Positions 48,435-57,494 of a stretch of DNA of 64,000 bases are shown piece after piece. Position 1 is the stretch's first letter. Each line of letters opens with the position of its first letter. The notes beneath the pieces were generated by a model that saw only the letters and a list, made by a program, of their open reading frames with translations, ran no database searches and was not told where the DNA came from. The DNA lies in contig NZ_JBHMQT010000036.1 in assembly GCF_042435035.1 (NCBI RefSeq), positions 62,001 through 126,000 of the forward strand. The letters run 5' to 3'. The stretch is from Sphaerimonospora cavernae. GTDB lineage: Bacteria; Actinomycetota; Actinomycetes; Streptosporangiales; Streptosporangiaceae. Both the position numbers and the translations under genes were made by a program.

Positions 48435-49755
48435 CGAAAGCTCCTGGCTGAGTCACCGATGCCCGCAGCGCGGGATCCTCGTCTTCTTCAAGCGGGGCCA
48501 GATCGGGATTGCTCTCCTGGTCGAGCTCGACCGACGGGAGAATCTGCCGCCAGTCCGCTCCGGGATTCTGCTCCAGTACGGCCAGCAGGTCGCAGAAGGC
48601 TTTGATCGTCGTTCGTGGCGTGCGGAAGTAGGCGTCACCGACGCGGGCGGAGCAGTGGTGCATGAACGCCGGCAGCGCGTCGTCCGCGAGGAGATAGCGG
48701 GACGGGTCACCGACGGCGTAGACATGACGGATCTTCGTCAGCAGGACGTAGAGATCCTCCGGAGTCAGCGCGGTGAGGCGGAGAACCGGACCGGAGTAGT
48801 CCACCAGCCCGTCCCTGGCGAAGGAGTTCTCCGCCAGTCGCGACTGCAGTGCGGCATAGCTGTAGAGCCCCCGGCGGGAATCGGTGAGGAACTCGGGGGT
48901 GCCGCCGAACACGAAGCCCAGGTGCGCGGCCGTTCCCTGCAGTGTGTCGTTGACGATGCGCAGGATCTGCTCATAGTTGGCGTTGCGGGCCTGCGTGGAG
49001 GCCAGCTTGTAGAGGTTGACCATTTCATCCAGGCACACCAGCATGCCGTCGTATCCGGCCAGGCGAACGAACCGGCTCATGAGCTTGAGGTGATCGTGGA
49101 AGGTCGCGTCGTCGATGATCGTCCGGACGCCGAGCGCGGACCTGGCCTCGGTCTTGGTGGAGTATTCGGCGCGCAGCCAGCGCACCGCGGCGGCCTTCAA
49201 CTGCTCGTCACCGGTGTCGTGCCCACGCCAGTAGGCGCCGACGACCTCGGCGAAGTCGTACCCTCCGGTCATCTCGGCGAGGTGGGCCAGGCGCGTTCGG
49301 ATCACCTGTCCGGGGTCGGTGCCGGCCTGCTGGGCCTCGGTCAGCGCGGTGGAGACGAACCTCTCGACGACTGCGGAAAGTGCCCCGCCGTCGGGCTTGG
49401 CCCGGGTGGCCATGTTGCGCATCAGTTCGGCGTAGAGGCTGCGCGCCTGGCCGCCGGTGGAGTGCAGGCGGCGGTCGGGGTTGAGGTCGGCGTGAACGGT
49501 GACCAGTTTCTTCTCCAGCGCGATGGACCGCACCAGGTGCAGAAAGAAGGTCTTGCCCGCGCCGAAGTCACCGATGACGAAGCGCACAGCTGAACCACCA
49601 CCGGCGATTCGATCGAGGTCGGTCACCAGGGCCTGGACCTCGGGGGCCCTGCCCACCTGCACATGCCGTTGGCCGACGCGAGGGACTACGCCTGCCCGCA
49701 GCGACTGGAGGAGAGCATCGCGCTCACGGGGGCGGATCGGGGTCGTCGTGGTCAC
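48403..49755 (-). CDS. sngB: BrxD-like (DUF2791) ATPase, Shango SngB-like
   Basis: 450-residue AAA-type ATP-binding protein. Walker A is IGDFGAGKTF (61-70), Walker B is GMLVCLDEMVNLYK, and FGGTPEFLTDSRRGLYSYAA and RLTALTPEDLYVLL are features of the BREX BrxD/DUF2791 family. Starts with GTG at 49755, overlapping the TerB gene by 4 bases, and in turn overlaps the helicase gene. Presumed to work in one complex with both against phage DNA; the mechanism of Shango is not established to my knowledge. Confidence 0.85.
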   Translation of the reverse strand: MTTTTPIRPRERDALLQSLRAGVVPRVGQRHVQVGRAPEVQALVTDLDRIAGGGSAVRFVIGDFGAGKTFFLHLVRSIALEKKLVTVHADLNPDRRLHSTGGQARSLYAELMRNMATRAKPDGGALSAVVERFVSTALTEAQQAGTDPGQVIRTRLAHLAEMTGGYDFAEVVGAYWRGHDTGDEQLKAAAVRWLRAEYSTKTEARSALGVRTIIDDATFHDHLKLMSRFVRLAGYDGMLVCLDEMVNLYKLASTQARNANYEQILRIVNDTLQGTAAHLGFVFGGTPEFLTDSRRGLYSYAALQSRLAENSFARDGLVDYSGPVLRLTALTPEDLYVLLTKIRHVYAVGDPSRYLLADDALPAFMHHCSARVGDAYFRTPRTTIKAFCDLLAVLEQNPGADWRQILPSVELDQESNPDLAPLEEDEDPALRASVTQPGAFGDGDLASFRL

Positions 49756-51977
49756 GTCAGCATCTCTCCCAGCAGGTGTCGATTGACCCAGATCGGGTCG
49801 TCTCCTTCGAGCAACGGCTCACCGCCCATCTCGTAGGCGGCTTCGTTGATTCGGTCCAGTGCGCCATCGGGGAGGAGGTTCCATTTCGCCGTAAGGTCCT
49901 CGAACTCCCCCCGAGACAACTGCTCCACGTCGGGAAGGCCGCGTACGAGACCGGAATGCGGGCCGTCCAGCCCGGCGACCGGATCAGCGGCCTGAGGCGG
50001 CGAGGGCGTGTGTGCCGACTCCTCTTCGGCGAAAATCGAGCCCAGCAATGCCCCCACCCTGGCCGTCTCCTCAAGCTTGGCGGCGATGGCATCGTGATCG
50101 AGTTGGACGGCCGCCGGAGCAGTTCGAGTTCCCACAGGGCGGGGAATCGCAAAGCCCGGTTCCGGCTCGGCCTGGCGGACGACCACCGGACCGGCCGCTG
50201 GAGCGGGGTGAGCGTTCGCCGGCAGGACGGACTTCACCATGGCGGGATCGAGTCCGAGTAGACGGTAGATACGACCGAGCGTCTTGACCTCTTCAGGGGA
50301 GATGTGGCCATCGGCGGCGGCCACACCGGTGAGGAACTCCGCCACGTAGGCCCGCTGTTGCTCGTCGATCTCCGCCAGGCGCCGGGTCAGGCCGGTGAGC
50401 TTGACCTCGGTGGCGACGAGCCAGCGCAGATGCGCGTGCAGGCGCCGACGCTCGTCCTGCGTCAGGTGAAGAGCCCGTTCGAGATGATCGCTGAGATGAC
50501 GCTGCTCGGCTTGCGAGAACTCCCCATCGGCGGCGCTCACAGCCGCCGCCAGATGGAGCAAAATCGTCGCAGCGCGGTAGGCGTCGGAGGATGCCGCGGT
50601 GGGACCGCCCGGAGCGGCGAACAGCACCATGGGACCACTCGACAGAACCGGCCCGCCCATGCGCGGATCAGGCTCGATTCCGATCCCCATGCTGCCCAGC
50701 AGTTGCGCCAAAGCAATGACGTCTTTCTTCGCCGGCTTGACCGGAGGCGCGCCCAGCAGTGCGGCGAACTCCTCTGCGGGAACGAGAGCGGTCTCCTGCG
50801 CGCCGAGACGGTCCCGCGCCCACTTCACGGCGCGACCCGCGCCTCCCGAATCGAGGTCCAGCAACTCCGCTGGAAGCAGTGCTTGCGCCTGTACGCTCGC
50901 GTGCCGGTCGGGAAAGCGTCCGACGAAACGGCTGTAGGCGTCCAGGTCGGTAGTACACTCGTCGGCCAACGTCACAAGTTTGCGTGTCGGCGCTGCCAGT
51001 GTCAGCACATCCGGAACGCCGGGGAGTGTCAGTCGGGGGTAGCCGCCGAAGCCCGCGCTGGCGGACCGGTAACCCAGGGAGACTTCCTTACGCCCAGGCC
51101 GTACCACCAGCCCCGCGCCATGACGCGCGGCGTACCGCGACCGAAACAGCGCATCGAACTGACCGGCGCAGCGCGTCGCCGGAGTTCGCGGATAGTAGTC
51201 AGGGTGGGAGCGGATCCAGGCCAACGCCCACTCGGCCGGGACCGGCCGTCCCTCCGCCGCGAACTCCCCCAATCCCACCCTCAACCGGAACGGCGTCACT
51301 TCGCGAGACGCCTCGGGGGGATGCCCGGCGCTGGGCCGCACGTCCTGGCCTGTCAGAATCAGCGCGTCGAGGACTTGGTCGAACTGGCCCGCATAGTTCC
51401 GAAAGGAAGAGCTCTCGCCGTAGATGCTGAGGAGTCGGCGGACCTCGGCCTGAATGATCGACAGCTCGCGTCCAACCGTGGAACGATCCAGGCGTAAATC
51501 GTGCAGAGCCCGTCGTTCCAGGCCATAGAAGTAAAGGAACACATAGCCGATGGGCACATGTGGATAGCGCCGTCCGTCGGCGAGCCAGGACAGATAGGCG
51601 GCGCGCGAGTCCGGCGGAATCGACGCATAGGACGGCCAGTAGTGCAGGCCCTGTCCCGTCCAATCCGGACGGCGCATGTCAACGGGCAACCGTGGGTCGA
51701 TCAGCGCCGGTTCGGCCATCTGCCCGGACGCCGACGGCAAACCGGCACCCACGTACAACAGTCCGCCGACAATGTTCAGTCCCGCGATGCTGACTCCGAA
51801 ACCTGGCGGCAGCCAAGGTCCCACGTGAAGCGGCGGAGGCGGCTGCTGGGGATATCCCGTTTGAGCAGGGACTGCGTGGCGGGGAGCCTGGGCCCGCCTG
51901 CCGTCCTGTCCCGATGGCCCATGCGCCTCGGCCGCCCGACGTCCTGGCTCACTGCGAAAACGGTCAAAGAATCCCAC
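49752..51977 (-). CDS. sngA: TerB_N/TerB-domain protein, Shango SngA-like
   Basis: 741 residues from GTG 51977 (AAAGAGG about 7 bases upstream). The product begins VGFFDRFRSEPG and has a long Pro/Gln-rich disordered N-terminus. The TerB_N region includes PVDMRRPDWTG and YLSWLADGRRYPHVPIGYVF, followed by a helical domain. A TerB domain with two AADG elements (HLAAAVSAADGEFSQAEQRH and FLTGVAAADGHISPEEVKTL) lies near 480-600, and a TerB_C-like C-terminus follows. An in-frame start at 52043 exists but has poorer support. First gene of the three-gene operon. Confidence 0.82.
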   Translation of the reverse strand: MGFFDRFRSEPGRRAAEAHGPSGQDGRRAQAPRHAVPAQTGYPQQPPPPLHVGPWLPPGFGVSIAGLNIVGGLLYVGAGLPSASGQMAEPALIDPRLPVDMRRPDWTGQGLHYWPSYASIPPDSRAAYLSWLADGRRYPHVPIGYVFLYFYGLERRALHDLRLDRSTVGRELSIIQAEVRRLLSIYGESSSFRNYAGQFDQVLDALILTGQDVRPSAGHPPEASREVTPFRLRVGLGEFAAEGRPVPAEWALAWIRSHPDYYPRTPATRCAGQFDALFRSRYAARHGAGLVVRPGRKEVSLGYRSASAGFGGYPRLTLPGVPDVLTLAAPTRKLVTLADECTTDLDAYSRFVGRFPDRHASVQAQALLPAELLDLDSGGAGRAVKWARDRLGAQETALVPAEEFAALLGAPPVKPAKKDVIALAQLLGSMGIGIEPDPRMGGPVLSSGPMVLFAAPGGPTAASSDAYRAATILLHLAAAVSAADGEFSQAEQRHLSDHLERALHLTQDERRRLHAHLRWLVATEVKLTGLTRRLAEIDEQQRAYVAEFLTGVAAADGHISPEEVKTLGRIYRLLGLDPAMVKSVLPANAHPAPAAGPVVVRQAEPEPGFAIPRPVGTRTAPAAVQLDHDAIAAKLEETARVGALLGSIFAEEESAHTPSPPQAADPVAGLDGPHSGLVRGLPDVEQLSRGEFEDLTAKWNLLPDGALDRINEAAYEMGGEPLLEGDDPIWVNRHLLGEMLT

Positions 51978-52174
51978 GCGCCCACCTCTTTCGATCACAC
52001 GCACGATCAGCGGCTCGAGAGGCCGCGTGAATGCGATCAACAAGCACCACTGAACACTAGCCCCGAACGCCTTTGTCTGACCGTTCGAGCGATCACCTCG
52101 TTATCAACTTGAACCACAATTACGGACAGGATGAAAAACCAAATAAGGAAGACTCTCCAGCGCTTTTCATGTCG

Positions 52175-52498
52175 TCAGCGGGGGTTCGCGGCACCGAGCA
52201 CGGGACGCTCGGCATGCTTGGGCGTGACCATGACGCCGGAGATTCGGCTGGCGAGCGCGAGGACGGCCGGGGATGCGCCGGGCGTGCGGGCCGTGGCCCG
52301 TACCAGTTCGATCTTCCCGGCCTGCTCATACGCTTCCGGGTTGGCCGCGAAGAAGGCGTCGACGAGCTCATACGCGACCCGGCCACGGTCGCTGACCGGG
52401 TGTCCGTTGGCCCGCGCCCACTCCCGGATCGCCAAGCTGATGTCACGCCCGTAGGCGAGCCGGGTGACGCGGAGTGGAGTGAAGTCGTCATCGGACAT
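52175..52498 (-). CDS. Lsr2 C-terminal-type DNA-binding protein
   Basis: 107 residues. The core IREWARANGHPVSDRGRVAYELVDAFFAA, given here in two parts IREWARANGHPV and SDRGRVAYELVDAFFA, matches the AT-hook-like C-terminal domain of Lsr2, which binds AT-rich minor groove and silences foreign DNA in actinobacteria. The N-terminal dimerisation domain of Lsr2 is absent. It lies 197 bases upstream of the Shango operon on the same strand and may control or silence the island. Such truncated Lsr2 proteins are common on integrated elements. Confidence 0.7.
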   Translation of the reverse strand: MSDDDFTPLRVTRLAYGRDISLAIREWARANGHPVSDRGRVAYELVDAFFAANPEAYEQAGKIELVRATARTPGASPAVLALASRISGVMVTPKHAERPVLGAANPR

Positions 52499-52758
52499 GA
52501 TCGGAAACTACCGATGTTCTCAACGCCTGACAACGGATCGATCTCCGACTGCGGGATCACGGCTCTCGGGCCATGTCCTTTACAGCGTAGATTTCCAGCT
52601 GTCGCCCCGGAGGTGTAGTCAGGAACGCGATCTCGTCGGGACCCAGCCGTCGGTGGCGCTGCGTCCCTGTACTACACGAGGAAATTCCAGCAGGTCGGTT
52701 GTTCCCGGGAACGGGACGCGCTCGATCCCGAGCAGACCCACTTGTCGTCTCGGGTCCC

Positions 52759-53139
52759 TTATCCGTGGTTTACGGGAACGATGTCCTTGCCCAGCGGCAT
52801 CAGCGAGATCGGGATCATTTTGAGGTTCGCGATCCCCAGCGGGATGCCGATGATCGAGATGAACAGCGGGATCGCGGTGGCGATGTGCCCGATCGCCAAC
52901 CAGATCCCGGCGATGAGCAGCCAGATGACGTTGCCGAGCACCGACCACGCGCCGGCGGACGGCTTATCGGCGACGGTCCGGCCGAACGGCCACAGCGCGT
53001 AGCCCGCGATCCGGAACGACGCGATGCCGAACGGGATGGTGACGATGAGGACGCAGCAGATGATCCCCGCCACGACGTAGCCTAACGCGAGCCACAGGCC
53101 GGCGAAGATCAGCCAGATGACATTAAGGACGGTGTTCAT
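52759..53139 (-). CDS. YccF-family inner membrane protein
   Basis: 126 residues with two repeated YccF units: LNVIWLIFAGLWLALGYVVA with TIPFGIASFRIAGYALWPFG, and LGNVIWLLIAGIWLAIGHIA with GIPLGIANLKMIPISLMPLG. Four membrane helices, function unknown across bacteria. It lies between the Shango island genes and the tRNA-Val gene, formally inside the direct repeats, but may be ordinary chromosome. Confidence 0.88.
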   Translation of the reverse strand: MNTVLNVIWLIFAGLWLALGYVVAGIICCVLIVTIPFGIASFRIAGYALWPFGRTVADKPSAGAWSVLGNVIWLLIAGIWLAIGHIATAIPLFISIIGIPLGIANLKMIPISLMPLGKDIVPVNHG

Positions 53140-53218
53140 AGGGCTAACTGTCCCACCCGGCCGGACTCAGCAGGTAGTGGAGGCTCCGGGGGGCAGATCG
53201 GGGTCAGACGATCGAAAA

Positions 53219-53245
53219 GCCGGATCCTCGCTCTTAGGATCCGGC
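53219..53245. terminator. Hairpin terminator after tRNA-Val
   Basis: Perfect 10-bp inverted repeat (GCCGGATCCT and complement) with a 7-base loop, 19 bases past the 3' end of the minus-strand tRNA. A near-identical GGATCC-centred hairpin follows the tRNA-Val(GAC) gene at 60441. Confidence 0.7.
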
Positions 53246-53263
53246 CGCTGACCTGGGAAAATA

Positions 53264-53338
53264 TGGTGGGCGATACTGGGATCGAACCAGTGACCTCTTC
53301 GGTGTGAACGAAGCGCTCTCCCGCTGAGCTAATCGCCC
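53264..53338 (-). tRNA. tRNA-Val, anticodon CAC
   Basis: Complete cloverleaf on the minus strand: acceptor GGGCGAT/ATCGCCC, D-arm with AGCTCAGCGGGAGAGC, anticodon stem CTTCG/CGAAG around TTCACAC (anticodon CAC, reads GUG), T-arm ACTGGTTCGATCCCAGT, discriminator A and encoded CCA. Its 3' end is the right-hand copy of the direct repeat that flanks the defence island. Confidence 0.96.
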
Positions 53339-53752
53339 GGGACGACCGGCGCCTTGCGGTGCCGACGGGGAAAACCATACCGCACCATCGGGGGTGCTGG
53401 CGAAAGGACGCCCGTCGCGGAGGAGGTTCCCCGGACCGCCCCCGGCGTGACGGTCTGGTGGCATAGCATCGTGATACTTCATGCTCGACCGATACGCACC
53501 ACCTACCCGCAACGACGGCGCAAGGAAGGCCACATCGACGCGCAAACCAGAGGTAAGTATGTGCCTGTCAGCGATGTATGAGCAGGTAGATGACCGAATG
53601 TCAAGCTGTGATGTGCGTTACAGAAGGGCCTGGAGGCGGAATCTTTCCTACAGGTCTCATCGTTCGCCTCGTAGCACGAGCAGCGGACGGAGCCCGTCCG
53701 AGCAGCGAAAGCCCCGGTCAGGGGACCCGACGACGAAGAGGTTTGGCTGACG
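53339..53752. other. Intergenic upstream of ssgB, no gene seen
   Basis: About 410 bases between the tRNA-Val gene and ssgB. No coding signal or strong hairpin was recognised. The stretch around 53560-53660 is comparatively AT-rich and is the likely site of the ssgB promoter. Confidence 0.4.
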
Positions 53753-54169
53753 ATGAACAGCACCAGCGTCTCTGCCGAGCTGGGCCTTCGGCTTGTGGTC
53801 CCCGACCGTACGACCGTCCCGCTGCTCGCCGGGCTGAGCTACACCGCGGACGACCCGTACGCCATCCGGATGGCGTTCCACGTGGGGAACGACGAACCGG
53901 TCGAGTGGATCTTCGCTCGCGAGTTGCTGACGGTGGGCATCGTGCGTCGAGTGGGAGATGGGGACGTCGAGGTCTGGCCGGCCCGCTCCGACCGGGAGCG
54001 ATCGCTGCACATCAGCCTCACCTCCCCCTTCGGGCAGGCCCTGTTCGAGGTGCCGCTCGCCCCGCTGACCGAGTTCCTGCACCGCACCTATGAGCTGGTC
54101 CCGGCCGGCCGCGAGACCGACTTCATGGATCTCGACGAGGAGCTCGGCAACATGCTCTGGAGCTCCTAG
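53753..54169 (+). CDS. ssgB: SsgB-type sporulation/cell-division regulator
   Basis: 138 residues covering the full SALP fold (LGLRLVVPDRTTVPLLAGLS, EWIFARELLTVGIVRRVGDG, DVEVWPARS, SLTSPFGQALFEVP and a DLDEELGNMLWSS ending). Length and the conserved W-P-A/S-R-S and C-terminal helix match SsgB, which recruits FtsZ to septum sites in sporulating aerial hyphae of Streptomyces and relatives. Its presence argues for a mycelial, sporulating host. ATG at 53753 is preceded by a modest GAAGAGG. The gene stands alone; it could also be another SsgA-like paralogue. Confidence 0.85.
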   Translation: MNSTSVSAELGLRLVVPDRTTVPLLAGLSYTADDPYAIRMAFHVGNDEPVEWIFARELLTVGIVRRVGDGDVEVWPARSDRERSLHISLTSPFGQALFEVPLAPLTEFLHRTYELVPAGRETDFMDLDEELGNMLWSS

Positions 54170-54259
54170 CTTCCAAACCGTTACGAAACTCGCCCGCATC
54201 GTCCTCTCGCGCCGCATAGCCTCCGAAGTGGATCATCTCTTCCCTCCGGAGGGCGCGCG

Positions 54260-55618
54260 ATGAGTCGACCGAGGCCGTTGATCGCACTGGCCGGGCTCCT
54301 CCTCATGACCGCCGCCTGCACCACGGCCCCGCCTTCATCCCAGCCTCCATCGCAACCCCCGTCCCAGCAATCGGTCCCACCCTCGACGGACGAGATCAAG
54401 CACAGCGCGAACATGAAGCTGGTCGCCAACGTGCCGCTCGATCCGCCGTTCGACGGGCCGAACGCGTGGGGCACCGATCTGGCTTTCCAGGGCGGCTACG
54501 CCTTCGTCGGCAACTTCGAGGGCTTCACGATCCACGACATCAGCGACCCGACGCAGCCGAAGGTGACGGCCCGGGTGAAGTGCCCCGGCGGGCAGAACGA
54601 CATCTCGGTCTCCGGCGACCTGCTGTTCGTCTCGGTCGACATGGCCCGCAGCAACGACACCTGCGAGAGCGGCAGAGGCTCGTTCGCCGACACCAACTGG
54701 GAGGGCATCCGGATCTTCGACATCTCGGACAAGGCTCGCCCCCGCTATGTGAAGTCCGTGCAGACCGATTGCGGCTCGCACACGCACACGATCGTTCCGG
54801 GGAAGCAGGCGGACCGCCTCTACCTCTACACGTCCTCCACCGGGCAGCCCGAATCCGCGATCTGCCCGGCGCCGCAGGGCATCTCCATCGTCGAGGTGCC
54901 GGTCCAGAATCCCGAGGCCGCCCGGGTCGTGGCCAAGCCCCGGCTGTTCAAGACCTGCCACGACGTCACCTCCTACCCGGAGAAGGACCTGGCCGCCGCG
55001 GCCTGCATCGGCGACGGCTGGCTCCTCGACATCTCCGACCCGGTGAAGCCGCGGGTGCTCCAGCGGATCACCGACAAGGTCAACTTCTCCATCTGGCACT
55101 CGGCGACGTTCAACGACGCCGGAACCAAGATCGTCTTCAGTGACGAGCTGGGCGGCGGCGCGCAGCCGACCTGCAGTTCGCCCGACGAGCGCACGAAGGG
55201 AGCCGCCGCCATCTACGACCTCACCCCGGACCGACGGCTGGAGCTACGCGGCTACTACAAGATCCCACGGCTGCAGGGGCCGACGGAGAACTGCGTCGCC
55301 CACAACGGGGCGCTGATCCCCGTACCGGGCCGGGACATCATGGTCCAGGCCTGGTATCAGGGGGGCGTCTCGGTCTGGGACTTCACCGACTCCCGACGTC
55401 CGCGGGAGATCGCCTTCTTCGAACGCGGGCCGCTGGACCCCAAGCTCCAACTCGGCGGGTCCTGGTCCGCCTATTACTACAACGGCTACATCTACTCCAG
55501 CGACATCACCAAGGGTCTCGACGTCCTGCGCCTCGACGACCCGATCACCGATCCCGCCGAGTCCCTGCGACTGACCGAGCTCAACGCCCAGACCCAGCGG
55601 TCGTACGGCGGAGCCTGA
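54260..55618 (+). CDS. LVIVD-repeat lipoprotein (beta-propeller-like)
   Basis: 452 residues. The lipoprotein signal ends MTAAC (lipobox Cys about residue 20), followed by a Pro/Gln/Ser linker, then repeats of the LVIVD type: YAFVGNFEGFTIHDISDPTQ, IRIFDISDKARPRYVKSVQT, WLLDISDPVKPRVLQRI, GVSVWDFTDSRRPREIAFFE. Several cysteines (C-P-G-G, D-T-C-E-S, D-C-G-S-H) hint at disulfides. Attached to the outer face of the membrane; function unknown, though such proteins are often found with choice-of-anchor or surface systems. Convergent with the pabC-like gene, 4 bases between the stops. Confidence 0.85.
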   Translation: MSRPRPLIALAGLLLMTAACTTAPPSSQPPSQPPSQQSVPPSTDEIKHSANMKLVANVPLDPPFDGPNAWGTDLAFQGGYAFVGNFEGFTIHDISDPTQPKVTARVKCPGGQNDISVSGDLLFVSVDMARSNDTCESGRGSFADTNWEGIRIFDISDKARPRYVKSVQTDCGSHTHTIVPGKQADRLYLYTSSTGQPESAICPAPQGISIVEVPVQNPEAARVVAKPRLFKTCHDVTSYPEKDLAAAACIGDGWLLDISDPVKPRVLQRITDKVNFSIWHSATFNDAGTKIVFSDELGGGAQPTCSSPDERTKGAAAIYDLTPDRRLELRGYYKIPRLQGPTENCVAHNGALIPVPGRDIMVQAWYQGGVSVWDFTDSRRPREIAFFERGPLDPKLQLGGSWSAYYYNGYIYSSDITKGLDVLRLDDPITDPAESLRLTELNAQTQRSYGGA

Positions 55619-55622
55619 GCGA

Positions 55623-56453
55623 TCAGGGATCGAGGTCGGCGGCCGACCGCTCGGCGAAGGCCTTCATCGCCGCCAGCGTGATCGGGCCGGGGGCCTGGGG
55701 CAACGCCGTGCCGTCCACCATCCGGATCGGTTGGATGTTGCGGGTCGTGGAGGTGAGGAACGCCTCCTGTGCCTCGTGCAGCGCGGAGATCGGCACGTCG
55801 ACCTCCTCGCCGCCGCACCATTCCAGCGTCAGCGCCCTGGTGACCCCGGCCAGGCAGCCCGAGGCGAGGGTGGGGGTGATCAGGCGTCCGCCGGTCACGA
55901 TGAAGATGTTGCTGCCCGTGCCCTCGCAGAGGTTCCCGGTCAGGTTCTCGAAGATCGCCTCACTGGCGCCGCGCTCCTTGGCGTAGGCGAGGGCCTTGGC
56001 GTTGTCGCCGTACGACGTGCTCTTGACCCCGGCCAGCGCGCCGCGCTCGTTACGCGGCCACGGCACGACGGCGACGTCGGCGGTGGCGGGGAACTGCTTC
56101 TGCTCGCCCACGATGACGATCGTGCTCGGACCGGCGGCGCCCCGGTCGGAGCCCAACGGGCCCGGCCCGCTGGTGTAGGTGATCCTGATCCTGGCCAACG
56201 GCCACTTCGGCGCGGCGGCCAGGCAGCGGCGTACGCCGTCGGCGATCGCGCCGAGGTCCGGGTCGGGCAGGTCCATCCGCTTGGCCGACAGAGCCAGGCG
56301 GTCCAGGTGCCGGGTCAGGGCGAAGGACTCCCCGTGCGTCGCCTTGACCGTCTCGAACACCCCGTCGCCGACCATCAGCCCGTGGTCGTAGACCGAGACC
56401 ACGGCCTTGTCCGGCTCGTACAGCTCCCCGTTCACCCAGATGGGTACCGACAT
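55623..56453 (-). CDS. pabC: Aminodeoxychorismate lyase-like class IV aminotransferase
   Basis: 276 residues from ATG 56453. Fold-IV PLP enzyme: VSVYDHGLMVGDGVFETVKA (the DxGxxxGDGVFE start), lysine region GVKSTSYGDNAKALAYAKER with the PLP Lys, and AIFENLTGNLCEGTGSNIFIV. The chorismate-binding gene upstream with PIKGT makes a 4-amino-4-deoxychorismate lyase (folate, p-aminobenzoate) role more likely than branched-chain or D-amino-acid transamination. Spacing to pabB is 20 bases, same strand, so it is the second gene of a two-gene folate operon. No pabA is present here. Confidence 0.8.
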   Translation of the reverse strand: MSVPIWVNGELYEPDKAVVSVYDHGLMVGDGVFETVKATHGESFALTRHLDRLALSAKRMDLPDPDLGAIADGVRRCLAAAPKWPLARIRITYTSGPGPLGSDRGAAGPSTIVIVGEQKQFPATADVAVVPWPRNERGALAGVKSTSYGDNAKALAYAKERGASEAIFENLTGNLCEGTGSNIFIVTGGRLITPTLASGCLAGVTRALTLEWCGGEEVDVPISALHEAQEAFLTSTTRNIQPIRMVDGTALPQAPGPITLAAMKAFAERSAADLDP

Positions 56454-56473
56454 CTCCCTCTCCGTTCTCGCCC

Positions 56474-57490
56474 TCACGGCCCGCCCCCCGAAGCGAGCCC
56501 GATCAGCCGGGCGGCCTTCAACTCGGTCTCCTGCCACTCCAGCCCGGGGTTGGAGCCCCATGTGATGCCCGCACCCGTGCCGAAGCAGATCATGTCGTGC
56601 TCGACCCAGAATGTGCGGATGCCGACGGCCAGCGCCGCCTGCCTCCGGTCGGCGTCGACCCAGCCCACAGCCCCACAGTACGGCCCCCTGGGCTGTGGTT
56701 CGAGCTCATTGATAATGCGCAGCGCCGAGGACTTCGGTGCGCCGGTCACCGATCCGGGCGGGAAGGTGGCGGCGAACAGCTCCGGCCAGCCGGCTCCGCG
56801 CAGCAGCCGCGCCCGGACCGTCGACACCAGGTGGACCAGGCCGGGATGCTCCTCGATCTCGAACAGCGAGGGCACCGAAACGCTGCCCACCTCCGCGACC
56901 CTGCCGAGGTCGTTGCGGACCAGGTCGACGATCATCAGGTTCTCGGGGTAGTCCTTGTCGAGCAGGTCGCCGGCGGTGGCTCCGGTCCCCTTGATCGGCC
57001 TGGACTCGATCACGTCGCCGTGCCGTGACAGGTACAGCTCCGGCGAGGCCGACACGACGGTCAGGCCGGGCACGTCGATCACGGCCGCGTGGGGGGCGGG
57101 GTTGCCCTCCGCCAGCCGTACGGCGAGGCCGAGCGGGCCGGCCCGCCCGCTCCCGGGCAGCGGCGCGGACAGGACCCGGCACAGGTTGGCCTGGTAGACC
57201 TCGCCGCGCTCGATGTGGTCCCTGATCCGCTGGACGCCGCGTTCGTAGCCGTCCTGGTCGAGCGAGCTGCGCCAGGCCGTACGGTCCGGCCCGTTCCAGG
57301 GGGTCGCGGATCGGGGCAGCGGCGCGCGGCGCACGTCGTCGAAGCGCGCACAGGTGACCTTGCCCTCGTAGGAGACGACGACCGCCCACCAGCCGGCCCC
57401 GTCTAAGGCGGCCAGGTCCGTGGTCACCTCCCGCAATCCGGTGGCCAGGAAGCCCCCGATGTGGGCGAAGGAGTCGTGCACGGATCCCAT
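56474..57490 (-). CDS. pabB: Aminodeoxychorismate synthase component I
   Basis: 338-residue chorismate-utilising enzyme. The Lys-containing PIKGT motif in DVIESRPIKGTGATAGDLLD marks PabB (anthranilate synthase has PIAGT). Other signatures are ERGEVYQANLCRVL, VDLVRNDLGRV, HLVSTVRARL and PPGSVTGAPKSSALRII. It makes aminodeoxychorismate from chorismate with ammonia or a PabA glutaminase for folate. ATG 57490 is a plausible start (GAGAG close upstream; a GTG 9 bases further in is the alternative). The N-terminus is short, as in many actinobacterial PabBs. PabA must be elsewhere. Confidence 0.88.
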   Translation of the reverse strand: MGSVHDSFAHIGGFLATGLREVTTDLAALDGAGWWAVVVSYEGKVTCARFDDVRRAPLPRSATPWNGPDRTAWRSSLDQDGYERGVQRIRDHIERGEVYQANLCRVLSAPLPGSGRAGPLGLAVRLAEGNPAPHAAVIDVPGLTVVSASPELYLSRHGDVIESRPIKGTGATAGDLLDKDYPENLMIVDLVRNDLGRVAEVGSVSVPSLFEIEEHPGLVHLVSTVRARLLRGAGWPELFAATFPPGSVTGAPKSSALRIINELEPQPRGPYCGAVGWVDADRRQAALAVGIRTFWVEHDMICFGTGAGITWGSNPGLEWQETELKAARLIGLASGGGP

Positions 57491-57494
57491 TCTC

